Shown: positions 22,586 to 31,994 of the stretch, piece after piece
How the letters are laid out: every line of letters begins with the position of its first letter
How positions within the stretch are numbered: the stretch's first letter is position 1
Assembly (NCBI RefSeq): GCF_012524075.1
Contig: NZ_JAAZUI010000025.1
Span: 1-37,192 of the forward strand
Length of the DNA stretch: 37,192 bases
Direction: 5' to 3'
Origin: Lutibacter sp. B1
Lineage (GTDB): Bacteria; Bacteroidota; Bacteroidia; Flavobacteriales; Flavobacteriaceae
Notes under the pieces: model-generated
What the model saw: only the letters and a program-made list of their open reading frames with translations
The model's database searches: none
What the model was told of the DNA's origin: nothing
Program-made: the position numbers and the translations under genes

Positions 22586-23494
22586 ATGGGTAATAATCAT
22601 TCTCACCATCATCCAACTTTAAAAGGAAGAAATTTATTAATTTCTATAATTCTAAATATATTAATTACAGCTTCTCAAATTATTGGAGGAATACTATCGG
22701 GCAGTTTAGCTTTAATTTCAGATGCGGTACATAATTTTTCAGATGTTATTTCATTAGTAATAAGTTATACAGCAAATTTACTAACTCATAAAAAAAAGCA
22801 AACCTTACAACATACTTTTGGTTATAAAAGAGCGGAAATAATAGCAGCTTTTATAAATGCAATTTCTTTAATTGTAATAGCAGTTTTTTTAGGCTTTGAA
22901 GCAATAAAAAGATTTAAACATCCTCAGGAAATAGAAAGTGATTTAGTTATTTGGTTAGCAATTTTAGGTATAGCAGCAAACGGTTTTAGTGTTTTGTTAT
23001 TAAAAAAAGATGCAAAACATAATTTAAATATGAAAACCGCATATTTACATTTATTGACTGATATGCTTACATCAGTTGCTGTTTTAGCAGGTGGTTTATT
23101 AATGAAATATTATCAAATATACTGGATAGATGCTCTTTTAACATTGATAATATCTCTTTATTTAATTTATTTAAGTTGGGATATTTTACTTAGTTCATTA
23201 AAAATATTAATGCTGTTTGCACCTCAGCATATTAAAATAGATGAAATACTCTCTGAATTATTAAAGATTAAAGAAATAAAAAATATACATCATGTTCATT
23301 TATGGCAATTGAATGATCACGATTGTCATTTTGAAGCTCATATAGAATTTAAAAATGATGTAAAATTATCAGAATTTGATGTTGTTTGCGAACAAGTTGA
23401 ACAAATTTTAAATGAAAAATTCGATATATATCATGCAAATTTACAACCTGAATTTAAAAGAGATGATATAAAAGAAATAATTATACAAGATTAG
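22586..23494 (+). CDS. Cation diffusion facilitator (CzcD/ZitB-like zinc exporter)
   Basis: This 302-residue protein has six transmembrane helices, a His-rich N-terminus (NNHSHHHP) and a cytoplasmic C-terminal metallochaperone-like domain (HHVHLWQLNDHDCHFEAHIEF). The transport site fits the His-Asp zinc signature: His49xxxAsp53 in helix 2 (SDAVHNFSDV) and His155xxxAsp159 in helix 5 (HLLTDML). Such proteins export Zn2+ in exchange for protons. It is in a five-gene plus-strand run from rpiB to the Nudix gene and overlaps none of its neighbours. Confidence 0.93.
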   Translation: MGNNHSHHHPTLKGRNLLISIILNILITASQIIGGILSGSLALISDAVHNFSDVISLVISYTANLLTHKKKQTLQHTFGYKRAEIIAAFINAISLIVIAVFLGFEAIKRFKHPQEIESDLVIWLAILGIAANGFSVLLLKKDAKHNLNMKTAYLHLLTDMLTSVAVLAGGLLMKYYQIYWIDALLTLIISLYLIYLSWDILLSSLKILMLFAPQHIKIDEILSELLKIKEIKNIHHVHLWQLNDHDCHFEAHIEFKNDVKLSEFDVVCEQVEQILNEKFDIYHANLQPEFKRDDIKEIIIQD

Positions 23495-23495
23495 T

Positions 23496-23939
23496 ATGCT
23501 AAAAGTTTTTATAAAATCTTTTTCCGAATTAACTACAAAAGAACTGTATGAAATATTGCAACTTCGATCGGAAGTTTTTGTAGTAGAACAAAATTGCATA
23601 TATCAAGATATTGATGGTAAAGATTTTAAAGCAATTCATGTAATAGGATATAAAAATGATAAAATAATTGCTTATACTCGTATTTTTAAACCCGGCGATT
23701 ATTTTAATCAAGCAAGTATAGGAAGAGTTGTTGTTGCCGAAAATGAACGTAAATTTGGATACGGGCATGTAATTGTAGAGCATTCAATTTCAGCAATTGA
23801 AGAGTATTTTAATGAAAAATCAATTAAAATATCAGCACAATTATATTTAAAAAAGTTTTACGAATCACATGATTTTAAGCAAATAGGTGAAGGTTATTTA
23901 GAAGATGAAATACCTCATATAGCCATGATTAAAAATTGA
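23496..23939 (+). CDS. GNAT family N-acetyltransferase, ElaA-like
   Basis: This 147-residue GNAT protein begins 1 bp after the CDF stop codon. The N-terminal LYEILQLRSEVFVVEQNC (residues 17-34) and YQDIDGKDFKAIH match the ElaA subgroup. The acetyl-CoA loop corresponds to SIGRVVVAENERKFGYGHVIVEH (about 75-97). The substrate is unknown. It is translationally close to the transporter gene. Confidence 0.9.
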   Translation: MLKVFIKSFSELTTKELYEILQLRSEVFVVEQNCIYQDIDGKDFKAIHVIGYKNDKIIAYTRIFKPGDYFNQASIGRVVVAENERKFGYGHVIVEHSISAIEEYFNEKSIKISAQLYLKKFYESHDFKQIGEGYLEDEIPHIAMIKN

Positions 23940-23984
23940 TTTAAACATACTTTTGATTATAAATAATTAGTTAAGAAATAAGCT

Positions 23985-24857
23985 ATGACTAAACTAAATT
24001 TAAAACCTGTTGATGTTGTTAATACAATCACCAAAGAAGATTTCATCAATAATTATTACAAACCTCAAAAACCGGTTGTAATAAAAAATTTAATTGATAA
24101 TTGGCCGGCAAAAGAAAAATGGAATTTTGAGTATATGAAACAAATTGCCGGTGATAGAATTGTGCCATTATATGATGATAGACCTGTTGATTATAAAGAT
24201 AATTTTAATTCACATCATGCCGAAATGAAAATGAGTGAATATATTGATTTATTACAGCGTGAACCAACACGTTATCGTATCTTTTTATACAATATTATTA
24301 AAGAAATTCCTTCTTTAAAAAAAGATTTTAGTTATCCTGATATTGGATTAAAATTTTTAAAATCATTACCTATGTTATTTTTTGGAGGTACAGATTCTTA
24401 TACATTTATGCATTACGATATAGATTTAGCCAATATTTTTCATTTTCATTTTCAAGGAAAAAAAACGTGTATATTATTTCCTCCCAGTGAAACAAAGTAC
24501 TTATATAAAATACCATTCTCACTAATTTCAAGAGAAGATATTGATTATAGCAATCCTGATTTAGAAAAATGGCCGGCACTGGCAAAAGCTAAAGGAATGG
24601 TTGCAAATTTAGAACACGGAAATGTTTTATATATGCCCGAAGGTTATTGGCACTATATGAAATACAATACTGCAGGTTTTTCAATGAGCTTTAGAGCATT
24701 AGCAAAAAAACCTTCAAACTTTTCTAAAGCAGTTTATAATGTATTTTTAATGCGTTATATTGATAATTTTATGCGTAAAATTAAAGGTGAAAAATGGCTT
24801 AATTATAAATTAAATAGAGCAATAGTTAATACTCATAAAAATTTAATAAACGCTTAA
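23985..24857 (+). CDS. Cupin-like (JmjC-type, Cupin_8) putative 2-oxoglutarate/Fe(II) oxygenase
   Basis: This 290-residue protein has the Cupin_8/JmjC fold. The N-terminus has the family phrase KPVVIKNLIDNWPA (29-42). The metal triad is His143-x-Asp145 (FMHYDID) and His223 (GYWHYMKY), and Lys160 after HFHFQGK is a candidate co-substrate contact. Relatives hydroxylate protein or RNA side chains in a 2-oxoglutarate-dependent way, but no substrate can be inferred here. It is followed after 8 bp by a Nudix hydrolase gene on the same strand. Confidence 0.85.
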   Translation: MTKLNLKPVDVVNTITKEDFINNYYKPQKPVVIKNLIDNWPAKEKWNFEYMKQIAGDRIVPLYDDRPVDYKDNFNSHHAEMKMSEYIDLLQREPTRYRIFLYNIIKEIPSLKKDFSYPDIGLKFLKSLPMLFFGGTDSYTFMHYDIDLANIFHFHFQGKKTCILFPPSETKYLYKIPFSLISREDIDYSNPDLEKWPALAKAKGMVANLEHGNVLYMPEGYWHYMKYNTAGFSMSFRALAKKPSNFSKAVYNVFLMRYIDNFMRKIKGEKWLNYKLNRAIVNTHKNLINA

Positions 24858-24865
24858 TTAATCAA

Positions 24866-25447
24866 ATGAACAATCCTAAAGTAAAAATAAAAAGTATTCA
24901 AAATCTATCGAGCGATTGGTATAAATTAGATAAAGTAAATTTCGATTATCAAACCAAAAGCGGTCAGTGGCAAAATCAAAACAGAGAATGTTATGATAGA
25001 GGAGATGGAGCTGCTATTTTACTTTACAATAAGGTTAAAAAAACGGTTATTTTAACACAACAATTTAGAATGCCAAGCTATTTAAATGGGAATAATGACG
25101 GTATGATGATTGAAATTTGTGCAGGTTTATTAGATGAAAATGATCCTATAACTTGTATTAAAAATGAAGCTGAAGAAGAAACAGGATATAAAATAAACAA
25201 TCCTGTTAAAGTATTTGAAATTTACTCATCTCCGGGTGCAGTTACCGAAAAAATCCATTATTTTATTGCTGAATATAGTGATGAAATGAAAATTAGTGAT
25301 GGAGGAGGATTGGATGAAGAAACCGAAGAAATTGAAGTTTTAGAAGTTTCGTTTCATAAAGCATTAACAATGATTTCGGCCGGAGAAATTAAAGATGCCA
25401 AAACAATAATATTACTCCAATACGCAAAAATTAATAATTTACTATAA
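24866..25447 (+). CDS. Nudix hydrolase (YffH/NudK-like nucleoside diphosphatase)
   Basis: This 193-residue protein has a Nudix box starting at Gly87 (GLLDENDP) with the catalytic EAEEETG at 101-107. The box is one residue shorter than the canonical spacing, as in YffH/NudK-like proteins. The N-terminal segment (YKLDKVNFDYQTKSGQW) and FRMPSYLNGNNDGMMIEICAG match the GDP-mannose/ADP-sugar pyrophosphatase group. The exact substrate is uncertain. It ends the run that began with rpiB; a terminator follows at 25475. Confidence 0.9.
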   Translation: MNNPKVKIKSIQNLSSDWYKLDKVNFDYQTKSGQWQNQNRECYDRGDGAAILLYNKVKKTVILTQQFRMPSYLNGNNDGMMIEICAGLLDENDPITCIKNEAEEETGYKINNPVKVFEIYSSPGAVTEKIHYFIAEYSDEMKISDGGGLDEETEEIEVLEVSFHKALTMISAGEIKDAKTIILLQYAKINNLL

Positions 25448-25474
25448 ACAGTAATTTGTTCAAACTTATTTTTT

Positions 25475-25503
25475 AAGTATGGTTAAAACTACCATACTTT
25501 TTT
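25475..25503 (+). terminator. Intrinsic terminator of the Nudix gene
   Basis: AAGTATGGT (25475-25483) pairs perfectly with ACCATACTT (25491-25499) around a 7-nt loop, followed by TTTT. It lies 27 bp after the Nudix stop and isolates recA. Confidence 0.85.
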
Positions 25504-25549
25504 ATATTTTAGCGACTGTACAATTTAAACATTTTTGATACAAAGTATT

Positions 25550-26557
25550 ATGGCAGAAGACAAAGAAAAAGCAGCAAAATTAAAAGCATTACAACTTACT
25601 TTAGATAAATTAGATAAAGCATACGGAAAAGGAACAGTAATGAAAATGGGTGATGTTGCTATTGATGATATAGATGCAATTTCAACAGGTTCATTAGGAT
25701 TAGATTTAGCTTTAGGTGTGGGAGGTTACCCACGAGGAAGAGTTATTGAAATTTACGGACCCGAATCATCTGGTAAAACAACATTAACATTGCATGCAAT
25801 TGCTGAAGCTCAAAAAGCAGGTGGTATTGCAGCTTTTATTGATGCAGAACACGCTTTTGATCGTTTTTATGCTCAAAAATTAGGTGTTGATATTGATGGT
25901 TTAATTATTTCTCAACCTGATTATGGTGAACAAGCATTAGAAATAGCCGATAATTTAATAAGTTCAGGAGCAATTGATATTGTAGTGGTTGACTCGGTTG
26001 CCGCATTAACACCAAAAAGTGAGATTGAAGGCGAAATGGGAGATTCTAAAATGGGACTTCATGCGCGTTTAATGTCACAAGCACTTCGTAAACTAACAGG
26101 TACTATTCATAAAACAAATTGTACTGTTATTTTTATCAACCAATTAAGAGAAAAAATTGGAGTAATGTTTGGAAATCCTGAAACAACAACAGGTGGTAAT
26201 GCGCTTAAATTTTATGCATCAGTTCGTTTAGATATCAGAAGAAGAACACAAATTAAAGATGGTGAAAAAGTAATAGGTAACAGTACAAAAGTAAAAGTTG
26301 TAAAAAACAAAGTAGCTCCTCCTTTTCAAACAGCAGAGTTCGATATTATGTATGGTGAAGGAATTTCAAAAACCGGAGAAATTTTAGATTTAGGTGTTGA
26401 ATTCGGAATTGTTAAAAAAAGTGGTTCTTGGTTCAGTTATGGAGAAACGAAATTAGGGCAAGGTCGAGATGCAGTTAAAGGATTAATTAAAGACAATCCT
26501 GAACTAGCTGAAGAATTAGAAACAAAAATTAAAGAAGCTATTAACACTCAAAAATAA
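25550..26557 (+). CDS. recA: Recombinase RecA
   Basis: RecA is the ATP-dependent strand-exchange protein of homologous recombination and SOS induction. The protein is 335 residues from ATG 25550 ([10 protein letters not shown]). The alternative TTG at 25535 adds five unlikely residues. The Walker A motif is GPESSGKTT, with DAEHAFD and the L1/L2 loop regions [23 protein letters not shown] and [25 protein letters not shown]. The C-terminus is acidic-light and short. It stands alone between two strong terminators (25475 and 26579). I see no obvious LexA box upstream. Confidence 0.98.
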   Translation: MAEDKEKAAKLKALQLTLDKLDKAYGKGTVMKMGDVAIDDIDAISTGSLGLDLALGVGGYPRGRVIEIYGPESSGKTTLTLHAIAEAQKAGGIAAFIDAEHAFDRFYAQKLGVDIDGLIISQPDYGEQALEIADNLISSGAIDIVVVDSVAALTPKSEIEGEMGDSKMGLHARLMSQALRKLTGTIHKTNCTVIFINQLREKIGVMFGNPETTTGGNALKFYASVRLDIRRRTQIKDGEKVIGNSTKVKVVKNKVAPPFQTAEFDIMYGEGISKTGEILDLGVEFGIVKKSGSWFSYGETKLGQGRDAVKGLIKDNPELAEELETKIKEAINTQK

Positions 26558-26578
26558 TTTATATAAAAATAATCTCTC

Positions 26579-26614
26579 AACAGGCTGTTTAAATTTTTTA
26601 AACAGCCTGTTTTT
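26579..26614 (+). terminator. Intrinsic terminator of recA
   Basis: AACAGGCTGTTTAAA (26579-26593) and TTTAAACAGCCTGTT (26597-26611) form a perfect 15-bp stem with a 3-nt loop and a short T tract. It lies 22 bp after the recA stop. Confidence 0.9.
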
Positions 26615-26671
26615 ATTAAAATAACTTCAATAAAAAATTAACTTCATTTAAAATATAATTCAATAATAGAA

Positions 26672-26679
26672 TATATTTG
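26672..26679 (+). promoter_or_regulatory. Bacteroidetes -7 promoter element of the rimK-fusion gene
   Basis: TATATTTG matches TAnnTTTG and lies 27 bp before the ATG at 26707. No clear -33 TTG is visible at the usual spacing. Confidence 0.45.
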
Positions 26680-26706
26680 TCCAAATAGTTATTTAAACAG
26701 TTTATA

Positions 26707-28077
26707 ATGGAAAAGCTTCTTATAGGTAGTGAAGAGTGGTGTAACTTACCTGATTTAGGTATACCAGCCATAAAAGCACGTGTAGATTCTGGTGCAAAAA
26801 CATCTTCAATACACGCAGTAAATATTTCAACATTTAAAAGAGATGGACATAAATGGGTGCGTTACGAGGTTTTTCCTTTACAGGATAATCGCCGTGTAAG
26901 TATTCATTGCGAATCTAAAATAGTAAATACCCGATATATTAAAAGCTCTACAGGTGTTAGTGAAAAACGTTACATTATAAAAACACCTTTAACTTTAGGA
27001 AATGATACTTGGGATATTGAAATAACTTTAGCGAATAGAGATTCTATGGGTTATCGAATGTTATTGGGTAGAGAAGCAATGATTGGTAGAACTGTAATTG
27101 ATCCCTCACAAGAACAATGTGTTGTTAATTATAGTTTTGAACAACTAAATAAATTTTATAAAATTGACAATAAGAAAAAAAGTGGTTTTAAAATAGGTTT
27201 ATTAGCTAGTAATCCGGAATTATACAGCAATAAAAGAATTATTGAAGCTGGAGAAGAACGCGGACATGAAATGTTTTTTCTAAATGCACAACAATGTTAT
27301 GTTAAAATGGATGCTAACACTCCTGAAATACATTACAGAGGAGGAAAGGTAATCAATAATTTAGATGCAATTATACCAAGAATTAAACCAAGTATGACTT
27401 TTTACGGTTGTGCTTTAATACGTCAGTTTGATTCTGTTGGAACGTATGCTTTAAATAAAGCCGAGGCTATTTCACAATCAAGAGATAAATTATATTCTTC
27501 ACAATTATTCTCTAAAAATGGTATTCAAATTCCAACTACAGGATTTGCAAATTCTCCTATAGAAACAAAAGATTTGATAGAAATGGTAAACGGAGCGCCA
27601 TTAATTATTAAACTGTTAGAAAGTACACAAGGAAAAGGTGTGGTTTTAGCAGAAACTAATAAAGCTGCAGAAAGTGTTATCAATGCTTTTAAAAGTTTAA
27701 AAACAAATATTTTAGTACAGGAGTTTATTAAAGAAGCAGGAGGAAAAGATCTTCGTTGTTTTGTAATTGACGGAAAAGTGGTAGCTTCTATAGAACGAAT
27801 TGCTGTTAAAGGTGAATTTAGAGCAAACATTCATCAAGGTGGTTCAGCAAATATTATTAAAATTACTTCAGAAGAAAAAAAATTAGCTATAAAAGCAGCT
27901 AAAGTGTTAGATTTAGACGTAGCCGGAGTAGATTTAATACGATCTAACAAAGGACCATTACTATTAGAAGTAAACTCATCTCCCGGATTAGAAGGTATAG
28001 AAAAAGCCACAGGAAAAGATATAGCAAGCATGATGATTTATGCTGTTGAAAAAAGAATAGCTCATAAAAAAGAATAA
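26707..28077 (+). CDS. rimK: RimK-type ATP-grasp ligase fused to an N-terminal RimB-like retropepsin-fold domain
   Basis: This 456-residue two-domain protein resembles S6 glutamate ligase RimK. Residues 1-150 form the DUF/Zn-protease-like domain with a retropepsin-style DSG motif (Asp27-Ser28-Gly29 in [13 protein letters not shown]). That domain in pseudomonads is the separate protein RimB, a regulator of RimK. Residues 157-456 form the RimK ATP-grasp core, with [35 protein letters not shown] and the metal-binding [14 protein letters not shown]. RimK adds glutamates to the C-terminus of ribosomal protein S6. The product here is inferred, and other peptide ligase roles are possible. The ABC gene's ATG directly abuts the stop codon, so translation is coupled. 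Confidence 0.9.
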   Translation: MEKLLIGSEEWCNLPDLGIPAIKARVDSGAKTSSIHAVNISTFKRDGHKWVRYEVFPLQDNRRVSIHCESKIVNTRYIKSSTGVSEKRYIIKTPLTLGNDTWDIEITLANRDSMGYRMLLGREAMIGRTVIDPSQEQCVVNYSFEQLNKFYKIDNKKKSGFKIGLLASNPELYSNKRIIEAGEERGHEMFFLNAQQCYVKMDANTPEIHYRGGKVINNLDAIIPRIKPSMTFYGCALIRQFDSVGTYALNKAEAISQSRDKLYSSQLFSKNGIQIPTTGFANSPIETKDLIEMVNGAPLIIKLLESTQGKGVVLAETNKAAESVINAFKSLKTNILVQEFIKEAGGKDLRCFVIDGKVVASIERIAVKGEFRANIHQGGSANIIKITSEEKKLAIKAAKVLDLDVAGVDLIRSNKGPLLLEVNSSPGLEGIEKATGKDIASMMIYAVEKRIAHKKE

Positions 28078-29031
28078 ATGTTAAAAGTATCAGAAGTTTC
28101 ATTTGCTTATGATAAAAAAGAAGTTTTAAAAAATATCTCTTTTACAGCTATTAAAGGAGATTATATTGCTATAGTTGGTGAAAGCGGTTGTGGAAAAAGT
28201 ACTTTATTAGAAATTATTTACGGTTTACTTCACATTGAAAAAGGTGCTGTTTATTGGAATAATGAAAAATTATTAGGACCTAATTATTATTTAATTCCCG
28301 GTGAAGATTTTATGAAGTATTTACCGCAGGATTTTGATTTAATGCCTTACACAACTGTTGAAGAAAACATTGGAAAAAACCTTTCTATTTTAGATGAAAA
28401 CAGGCAACAACGGATTGATGAATTATTGGAAGTTGTTGATATGGTCGAATTTAAAAACCGAAAAGTAAAAAAATTAAGTGGTGGTCAAAAACAACGTGTG
28501 GCACTGGCTAAAGTAATTGCAAAAGAGCCTGAAGTTTTATTGTTAGACGAGCCTTTTAGCCATATTGATAATTTCAGAAAAAATAAATTGCGTAGAAATT
28601 TATTCAAGTATTTAAAACTGAAAAATATTTTATGTATTGTTGCTACGCACGACTCAACTGATGCACTTTCTTTTGCTGATGAAATTTTAGTAATTAAAAA
28701 CGGAGAGATTGTAGCAAAAAATTCTCCTGAAAATATTTACTATGAGCCTAAAAGTACATATGTAGCTTCTTTTTTTAATGAAATAAATGAAATTCCTTTA
28801 AGTGAATTAAAGCCTTCTTCAAAATCTAAAAAAAAGATATTGGTTTATCCAAATGAAATTAAATTTAGTGATATATTAGAGATAAAAGCAACTGTAACTT
28901 CTTCCTATTTTAAAGGAAGTTATTATTTAATTGAAGCTGTTTTAACTAATACTACTATTTATTTTGAACATTCTTCAAATTTAAATGAAGGAGAAAAAAT
29001 TTATTTGAAAATTAAAAAAGCACAACTTTAA
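28078..29031 (+). CDS. ABC transporter ATP-binding protein with C-terminal TOBE-like domain
   Basis: This 317-residue ATPase has Walker A GESGCGKST (34-42), Q-loop Gln84, signature LSGGQKQR (133-140) and Walker B VLLLDEPF (153-160). The last 90 residues (after about 225) look like the regulatory beta-barrel TOBE domain seen in MalK/PotA-type importers, though divergent. No permease or substrate-binding gene is adjacent, so the substrate and partner are unknown. Its start codon immediately follows the rimK-fusion stop (TAAATG), indicating a coupled two-gene transcript. The gene converges on dut through a small hairpin repeat. Confidence 0.88.
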   Translation: MLKVSEVSFAYDKKEVLKNISFTAIKGDYIAIVGESGCGKSTLLEIIYGLLHIEKGAVYWNNEKLLGPNYYLIPGEDFMKYLPQDFDLMPYTTVEENIGKNLSILDENRQQRIDELLEVVDMVEFKNRKVKKLSGGQKQRVALAKVIAKEPEVLLLDEPFSHIDNFRKNKLRRNLFKYLKLKNILCIVATHDSTDALSFADEILVIKNGEIVAKNSPENIYYEPKSTYVASFFNEINEIPLSELKPSSKSKKKILVYPNEIKFSDILEIKATVTSSYFKGSYYLIEAVLTNTTIYFEHSSNLNEGEKIYLKIKKAQL

Positions 29032-29033
29032 AT

Positions 29034-29060
29034 AATTCCCCCTTTGGGGGTTAGGGAGCT
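29034..29060. repeat. Short GC-rich dispersed-repeat-like palindrome (CCCCCTTTGGGGG type)
   Basis: CCCCCTTTGGGGG (29038-29050) followed by TTAGGGAGC lies exactly between two convergent genes. It is strikingly GC-rich for this window. The pattern resembles the 'TTCCCCCTTTGGGGGTTAGG' intergenic repeats common in Bacteroidetes. It may also act as a weak transcription stop. The repeat status rests on memory of the type, as there is only one copy in the window. Confidence 0.5.
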
Positions 29061-29061
29061 T

Positions 29062-29493
29062 CTACACTCCAGTACTACCAAAACCACCGGCACCACGTTC
29101 TGTTTCGCTTAAAATTTCTACTTCTTCCCAAACAGCACGTTCGTGTTTAGCAATTACTAATTGCGCAATACGCTCACCATCATTAATTACAAAATCTTCA
29201 TTAGAAATATTTGCTAAAATAACACCAATTTCACCTCTATAATCTGCATCAACAGTACCTGGAGCATTTAAAACGGTAATTCCTTTTTTAGCAGCAAGTC
29301 CGCTTCGTGGTCTCACTTGAGCTTCTGTACCAACAGGAAGCGCAATAAATAAACCGGTTTTAACAATAGTACGCTCTAAAGGTTTTAAAGTTATAGGTTT
29401 TGAAATATTTGCACGTAAATCCATTCCAGCAGAAGCAATGGTTTCGTAGTTAGGTAATTCGTGTTTAGATTTGTTAATGATTTGTATTTTCAT
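29062..29493 (-). CDS. dut: dUTP diphosphatase
   Basis: This 143-residue trimeric dUTPase hydrolyses dUTP to dUMP. All five motifs are visible: AGMDLRANI (1), [11 protein letters not shown] (2), [14 protein letters not shown] (3), [10 protein letters not shown] (4) and the C-terminal [11 protein letters not shown] (5). Length is standard. It lies downstream of the flippase gene by 6 bp on the same strand, in the usual Bacteroidetes order. It converges on the ABC transporter gene. Confidence 0.97.
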   Translation of the reverse strand: MKIQIINKSKHELPNYETIASAGMDLRANISKPITLKPLERTIVKTGLFIALPVGTEAQVRPRSGLAAKKGITVLNAPGTVDADYRGEIGVILANISNEDFVINDGERIAQLVIAKHERAVWEEVEILSETERGAGGFGSTGV

Positions 29494-29499
29494 GTAGTT

Positions 29500-30954
29500 T
29501 TATTTTTTTATAAGTGCTAAAATTTCTTTTTTCTCATTCCAAAAAATTAAGAATCCAAAAGCTACAACTAAGAGTGTTGAGATTAAATAATTATCTCTAA
29601 AATAAACAAATGAGATATATGAGATCACTATTGAAACCAACAAATAACTCCCGGATTTTTTTAAATTGTAAGGAACAGGATAGTGTTTTTTCCCAATAAA
29701 ATAGGAGAGAAGCATCATAGTTCCATAAGCAATTAATGTTGCCCAAGCAGAGGCAATATAACCAATTTCAGGAATTAATAATACATTTAAAATAATGGTA
29801 ATTACAGCTCCAATTATTGAAAATAACATTGCATAACGAGTTTTATCGGTCAATTTGTACCAAATAGCTAAATTGTGGTAAACTCCTAAAAATAAGTTTG
29901 CTAATAAAACAATTGGAACGATAACAATGGCTTCCCAATAATTTTCGTTTATAAATGGTTTTTTTAAAACATCAATAAAAACAACAATTCCTACAAAAAC
30001 CAAAGAACCAACAATAATAAAATAGTTTAAAATTTTAGCATAGGTTTCTTTAGCATCTTTACTGTCAGAATGATTAAAAAAGAATGGTTCTGCACCTAAA
30101 CGAAATGCCATAATGTATAAATTCATAAAAATAGCCAACTTATAACAAGCAGCATAAATTCCCATGGCGTTTTTATCAATCATTTTTCCAATGAGCAACT
30201 TGTCTAAATTTTCATTAATTACATAGGCAACACCCGCAACTGCTATTGGCCAACTGTATGAAATCATTTTTTTAAACAAAACAGTATTAAAGCTCCATTT
30301 GAATTTTAATAAATAAGGTAGCAAAAGCACAAATGAAAGAATACTACCAATAATATTTGCAATAAATATAAAATTAACAATATACGTGCTGTTAAATATT
30401 GTTGTTAAAAACGAAGGAAGGTTTTTTCCTTTTTCAATAAATTCAGGAATATATTTTAGGAAAATTAAATTAATCAGCACTATTATTCCCACATTAATTA
30501 ACTTAATAACAGTATATCTTATTGGACGGTTTGATGCGCGTAAATAAGCAAAAGGTATTACTGCTAATGTATCTATAGCCATAATTCCTATAAATAACTT
30601 TAACTGTAACGGATTGTTTTCAAAATCAAAAATTGAGATAAAAAATTCTGAAAAAACAAAAATGATTACTACAAAAATTAGTGCGGAAACTAATAGCGTT
30701 ATAAAAGCAGTTGAAACTAAATTGTCTTTTTTTTCTTCACTTTTGTAAAATCTGAAAAAAGCGGTTTCCATTCCAAAAGTTAGTAATACCGAGAATAATG
30801 CTGCCCAAATATAAAAGTTGGTATTTTCGGCATAATTATCGGTTGGCAAGGCATCGGTATGAACTTTTACCAGCAAAAAATTAATAACTCTCGGTAATAC
30901 TGCTGCAATGCCGTAAATAATAGTGTCTTTAAAAAACCGTTTAAGTGCGCTCAA
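29500..30954 (-). CDS. Oligosaccharide flippase family (Wzx/MATE-like) membrane protein
   Basis: This about 484-residue polytopic membrane protein has roughly 12-14 transmembrane helices. It matches the polysaccharide biosynthesis/flippase (MOP superfamily) proteins that move lipid-linked sugars across the inner membrane. The most plausible start is TTG at 30952-30954 (SALKRFFKDTIIYG). The other candidate, TTG at 30994-30996, sits inside a perfect -7 promoter element (TACTTTTG) and would precede transcription. It is followed 6 bp later by dut. No glycosyltransferases are near, so no polysaccharide can be assigned. Confidence 0.85.
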   Translation of the reverse strand: MSALKRFFKDTIIYGIAAVLPRVINFLLVKVHTDALPTDNYAENTNFYIWAALFSVLLTFGMETAFFRFYKSEEKKDNLVSTAFITLLVSALIFVVIIFVFSEFFISIFDFENNPLQLKLFIGIMAIDTLAVIPFAYLRASNRPIRYTVIKLINVGIIVLINLIFLKYIPEFIEKGKNLPSFLTTIFNSTYIVNFIFIANIIGSILSFVLLLPYLLKFKWSFNTVLFKKMISYSWPIAVAGVAYVINENLDKLLIGKMIDKNAMGIYAACYKLAIFMNLYIMAFRLGAEPFFFNHSDSKDAKETYAKILNYFIIVGSLVFVGIVVFIDVLKKPFINENYWEAIVIVPIVLLANLFLGVYHNLAIWYKLTDKTRYAMLFSIIGAVITIILNVLLIPEIGYIASAWATLIAYGTMMLLSYFIGKKHYPVPYNLKKSGSYLLVSIVISYISFVYFRDNYLISTLLVVAFGFLIFWNEKKEILALIKK

Positions 30955-30993
30955 AAAGTGATTTTTAGTGTAAAAATTAAACGTATAAATGTA

Positions 30994-31001
30994 CAAAAGT
31001 A
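30994..31001 (-). promoter_or_regulatory. Bacteroidetes -7 promoter element of the flippase-dut operon
   Basis: TACTTTTG on the minus strand matches TAnnTTTG. It overlaps the more distal TTG start candidate, so transcription starting about 6 nt downstream supports the TTG start at 30954. Confidence 0.5.
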
Positions 31002-31060
31002 ATTATTGAATACAACAAAATAATTTTAGTGAATAGCAAACAATGTTGTAATTTTAAATT

Positions 31061-31930
31061 ATGAATTTTGATTTACAACAACATATTGAGACTCAAATTA
31101 ATCAAATACTTTTAACTGATGCAACGTATAAATGGACTTCAGTTGGTGGAGGTTCAATAAATAATGCCTATAAGTTAAGTTCAGGCGAGCAAAACTATTT
31201 TGTAAAAACAAATACAATTTCAGTTTTTGAAAATGGCTTTAAAGAAGAAGTTTTAGGGTTGGAATTTTTAAACAAAAACGAAGCTTTGGTTCCAAAAATT
31301 ATAGCAGAAGGAAGGTTTAAAAACGCTATCTATTTAGTGTTAGATTGGATTGAAACAGGTAATAAAACTACTGTATTTTGGAATAATTTTGCTGAACAGT
31401 TAGCCAATTTACATCAACATAAAAACCATCAATTTGGATTAGATTACTCTAATTTTATGGGACAATTGCCTCAAAAAAATACTTTTTTTGACGATTTTAC
31501 CGAGTTTTTTATTGAAAACAGGCTAAAACCTCAAGTAGTATTAGCATTTAATAATGGTTTGTTGCAAAAAAAGCATCTTCAACAATTTCAACATTTATAC
31601 AAACAATTACCATCAATTTTTCCTAAAGAAAAACCGTGTGCTGTTCATGGTGATTTATGGAGCGGTAATTTTATGAATACCATACAACAAAAAGCAGTTT
31701 TAATTGATCCTGCTGTGTATTACGGGCATAGAGAAGTTGATTTAGCAATGAGTACGTTGTTTGGAGGTTTTTCATACCAGTTTTATCAAGCATATAATGA
31801 AATTTATCCTTTAGCAATAGGTTTTGATAATCGTAAAGAGTTCTATAATTTATATCCGTTGTTAATTCATTTAAATTTATTTGGAAGCTCATATTTAAGT
31901 AGTATCACACGCATTATCAGTTATTTTTAA
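31061..31930 (+). CDS. Fructosamine/ketosamine kinase family protein
   Basis: This 289-residue protein has the fructosamine-kinase/aminoglycoside-phosphotransferase-like fold. The N-terminus has a Gly-rich GGGSINNAYKLSSG (about 28-41) and a Lys in NYFVKTN. The catalytic loop is HGDLWSGNFM with the metal site at LIDPAVYYGHREVDLAM. Family members phosphorylate ketoamines for deglycation. It is divergent from the flippase gene and precedes gpsA by 64 bp. Confidence 0.93.
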   Translation: MNFDLQQHIETQINQILLTDATYKWTSVGGGSINNAYKLSSGEQNYFVKTNTISVFENGFKEEVLGLEFLNKNEALVPKIIAEGRFKNAIYLVLDWIETGNKTTVFWNNFAEQLANLHQHKNHQFGLDYSNFMGQLPQKNTFFDDFTEFFIENRLKPQVVLAFNNGLLQKKHLQQFQHLYKQLPSIFPKEKPCAVHGDLWSGNFMNTIQQKAVLIDPAVYYGHREVDLAMSTLFGGFSYQFYQAYNEIYPLAIGFDNRKEFYNLYPLLIHLNLFGSSYLSSITRIISYF

Positions 31931-31964
31931 GATTGATTTAAGAATACATTAATTTTAGTTTAGT

Positions 31965-31972
31965 TACTTTTG
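31965..31972 (+). promoter_or_regulatory. Bacteroidetes -7 promoter element of gpsA
   Basis: TACTTTTG matches TAnnTTTG and lies 22 nt before the gpsA ATG at 31995. gpsA therefore probably has its own promoter despite the close upstream gene. Confidence 0.5.
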
Positions 31973-31994
31973 CCACACTAAACCTTGAATAGAA

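Noticed and set aside
25504-25549. LexA/SOS box upstream of recA
   Set aside because: No palindrome resembling known SOS boxes was seen in the short AT-rich leader.
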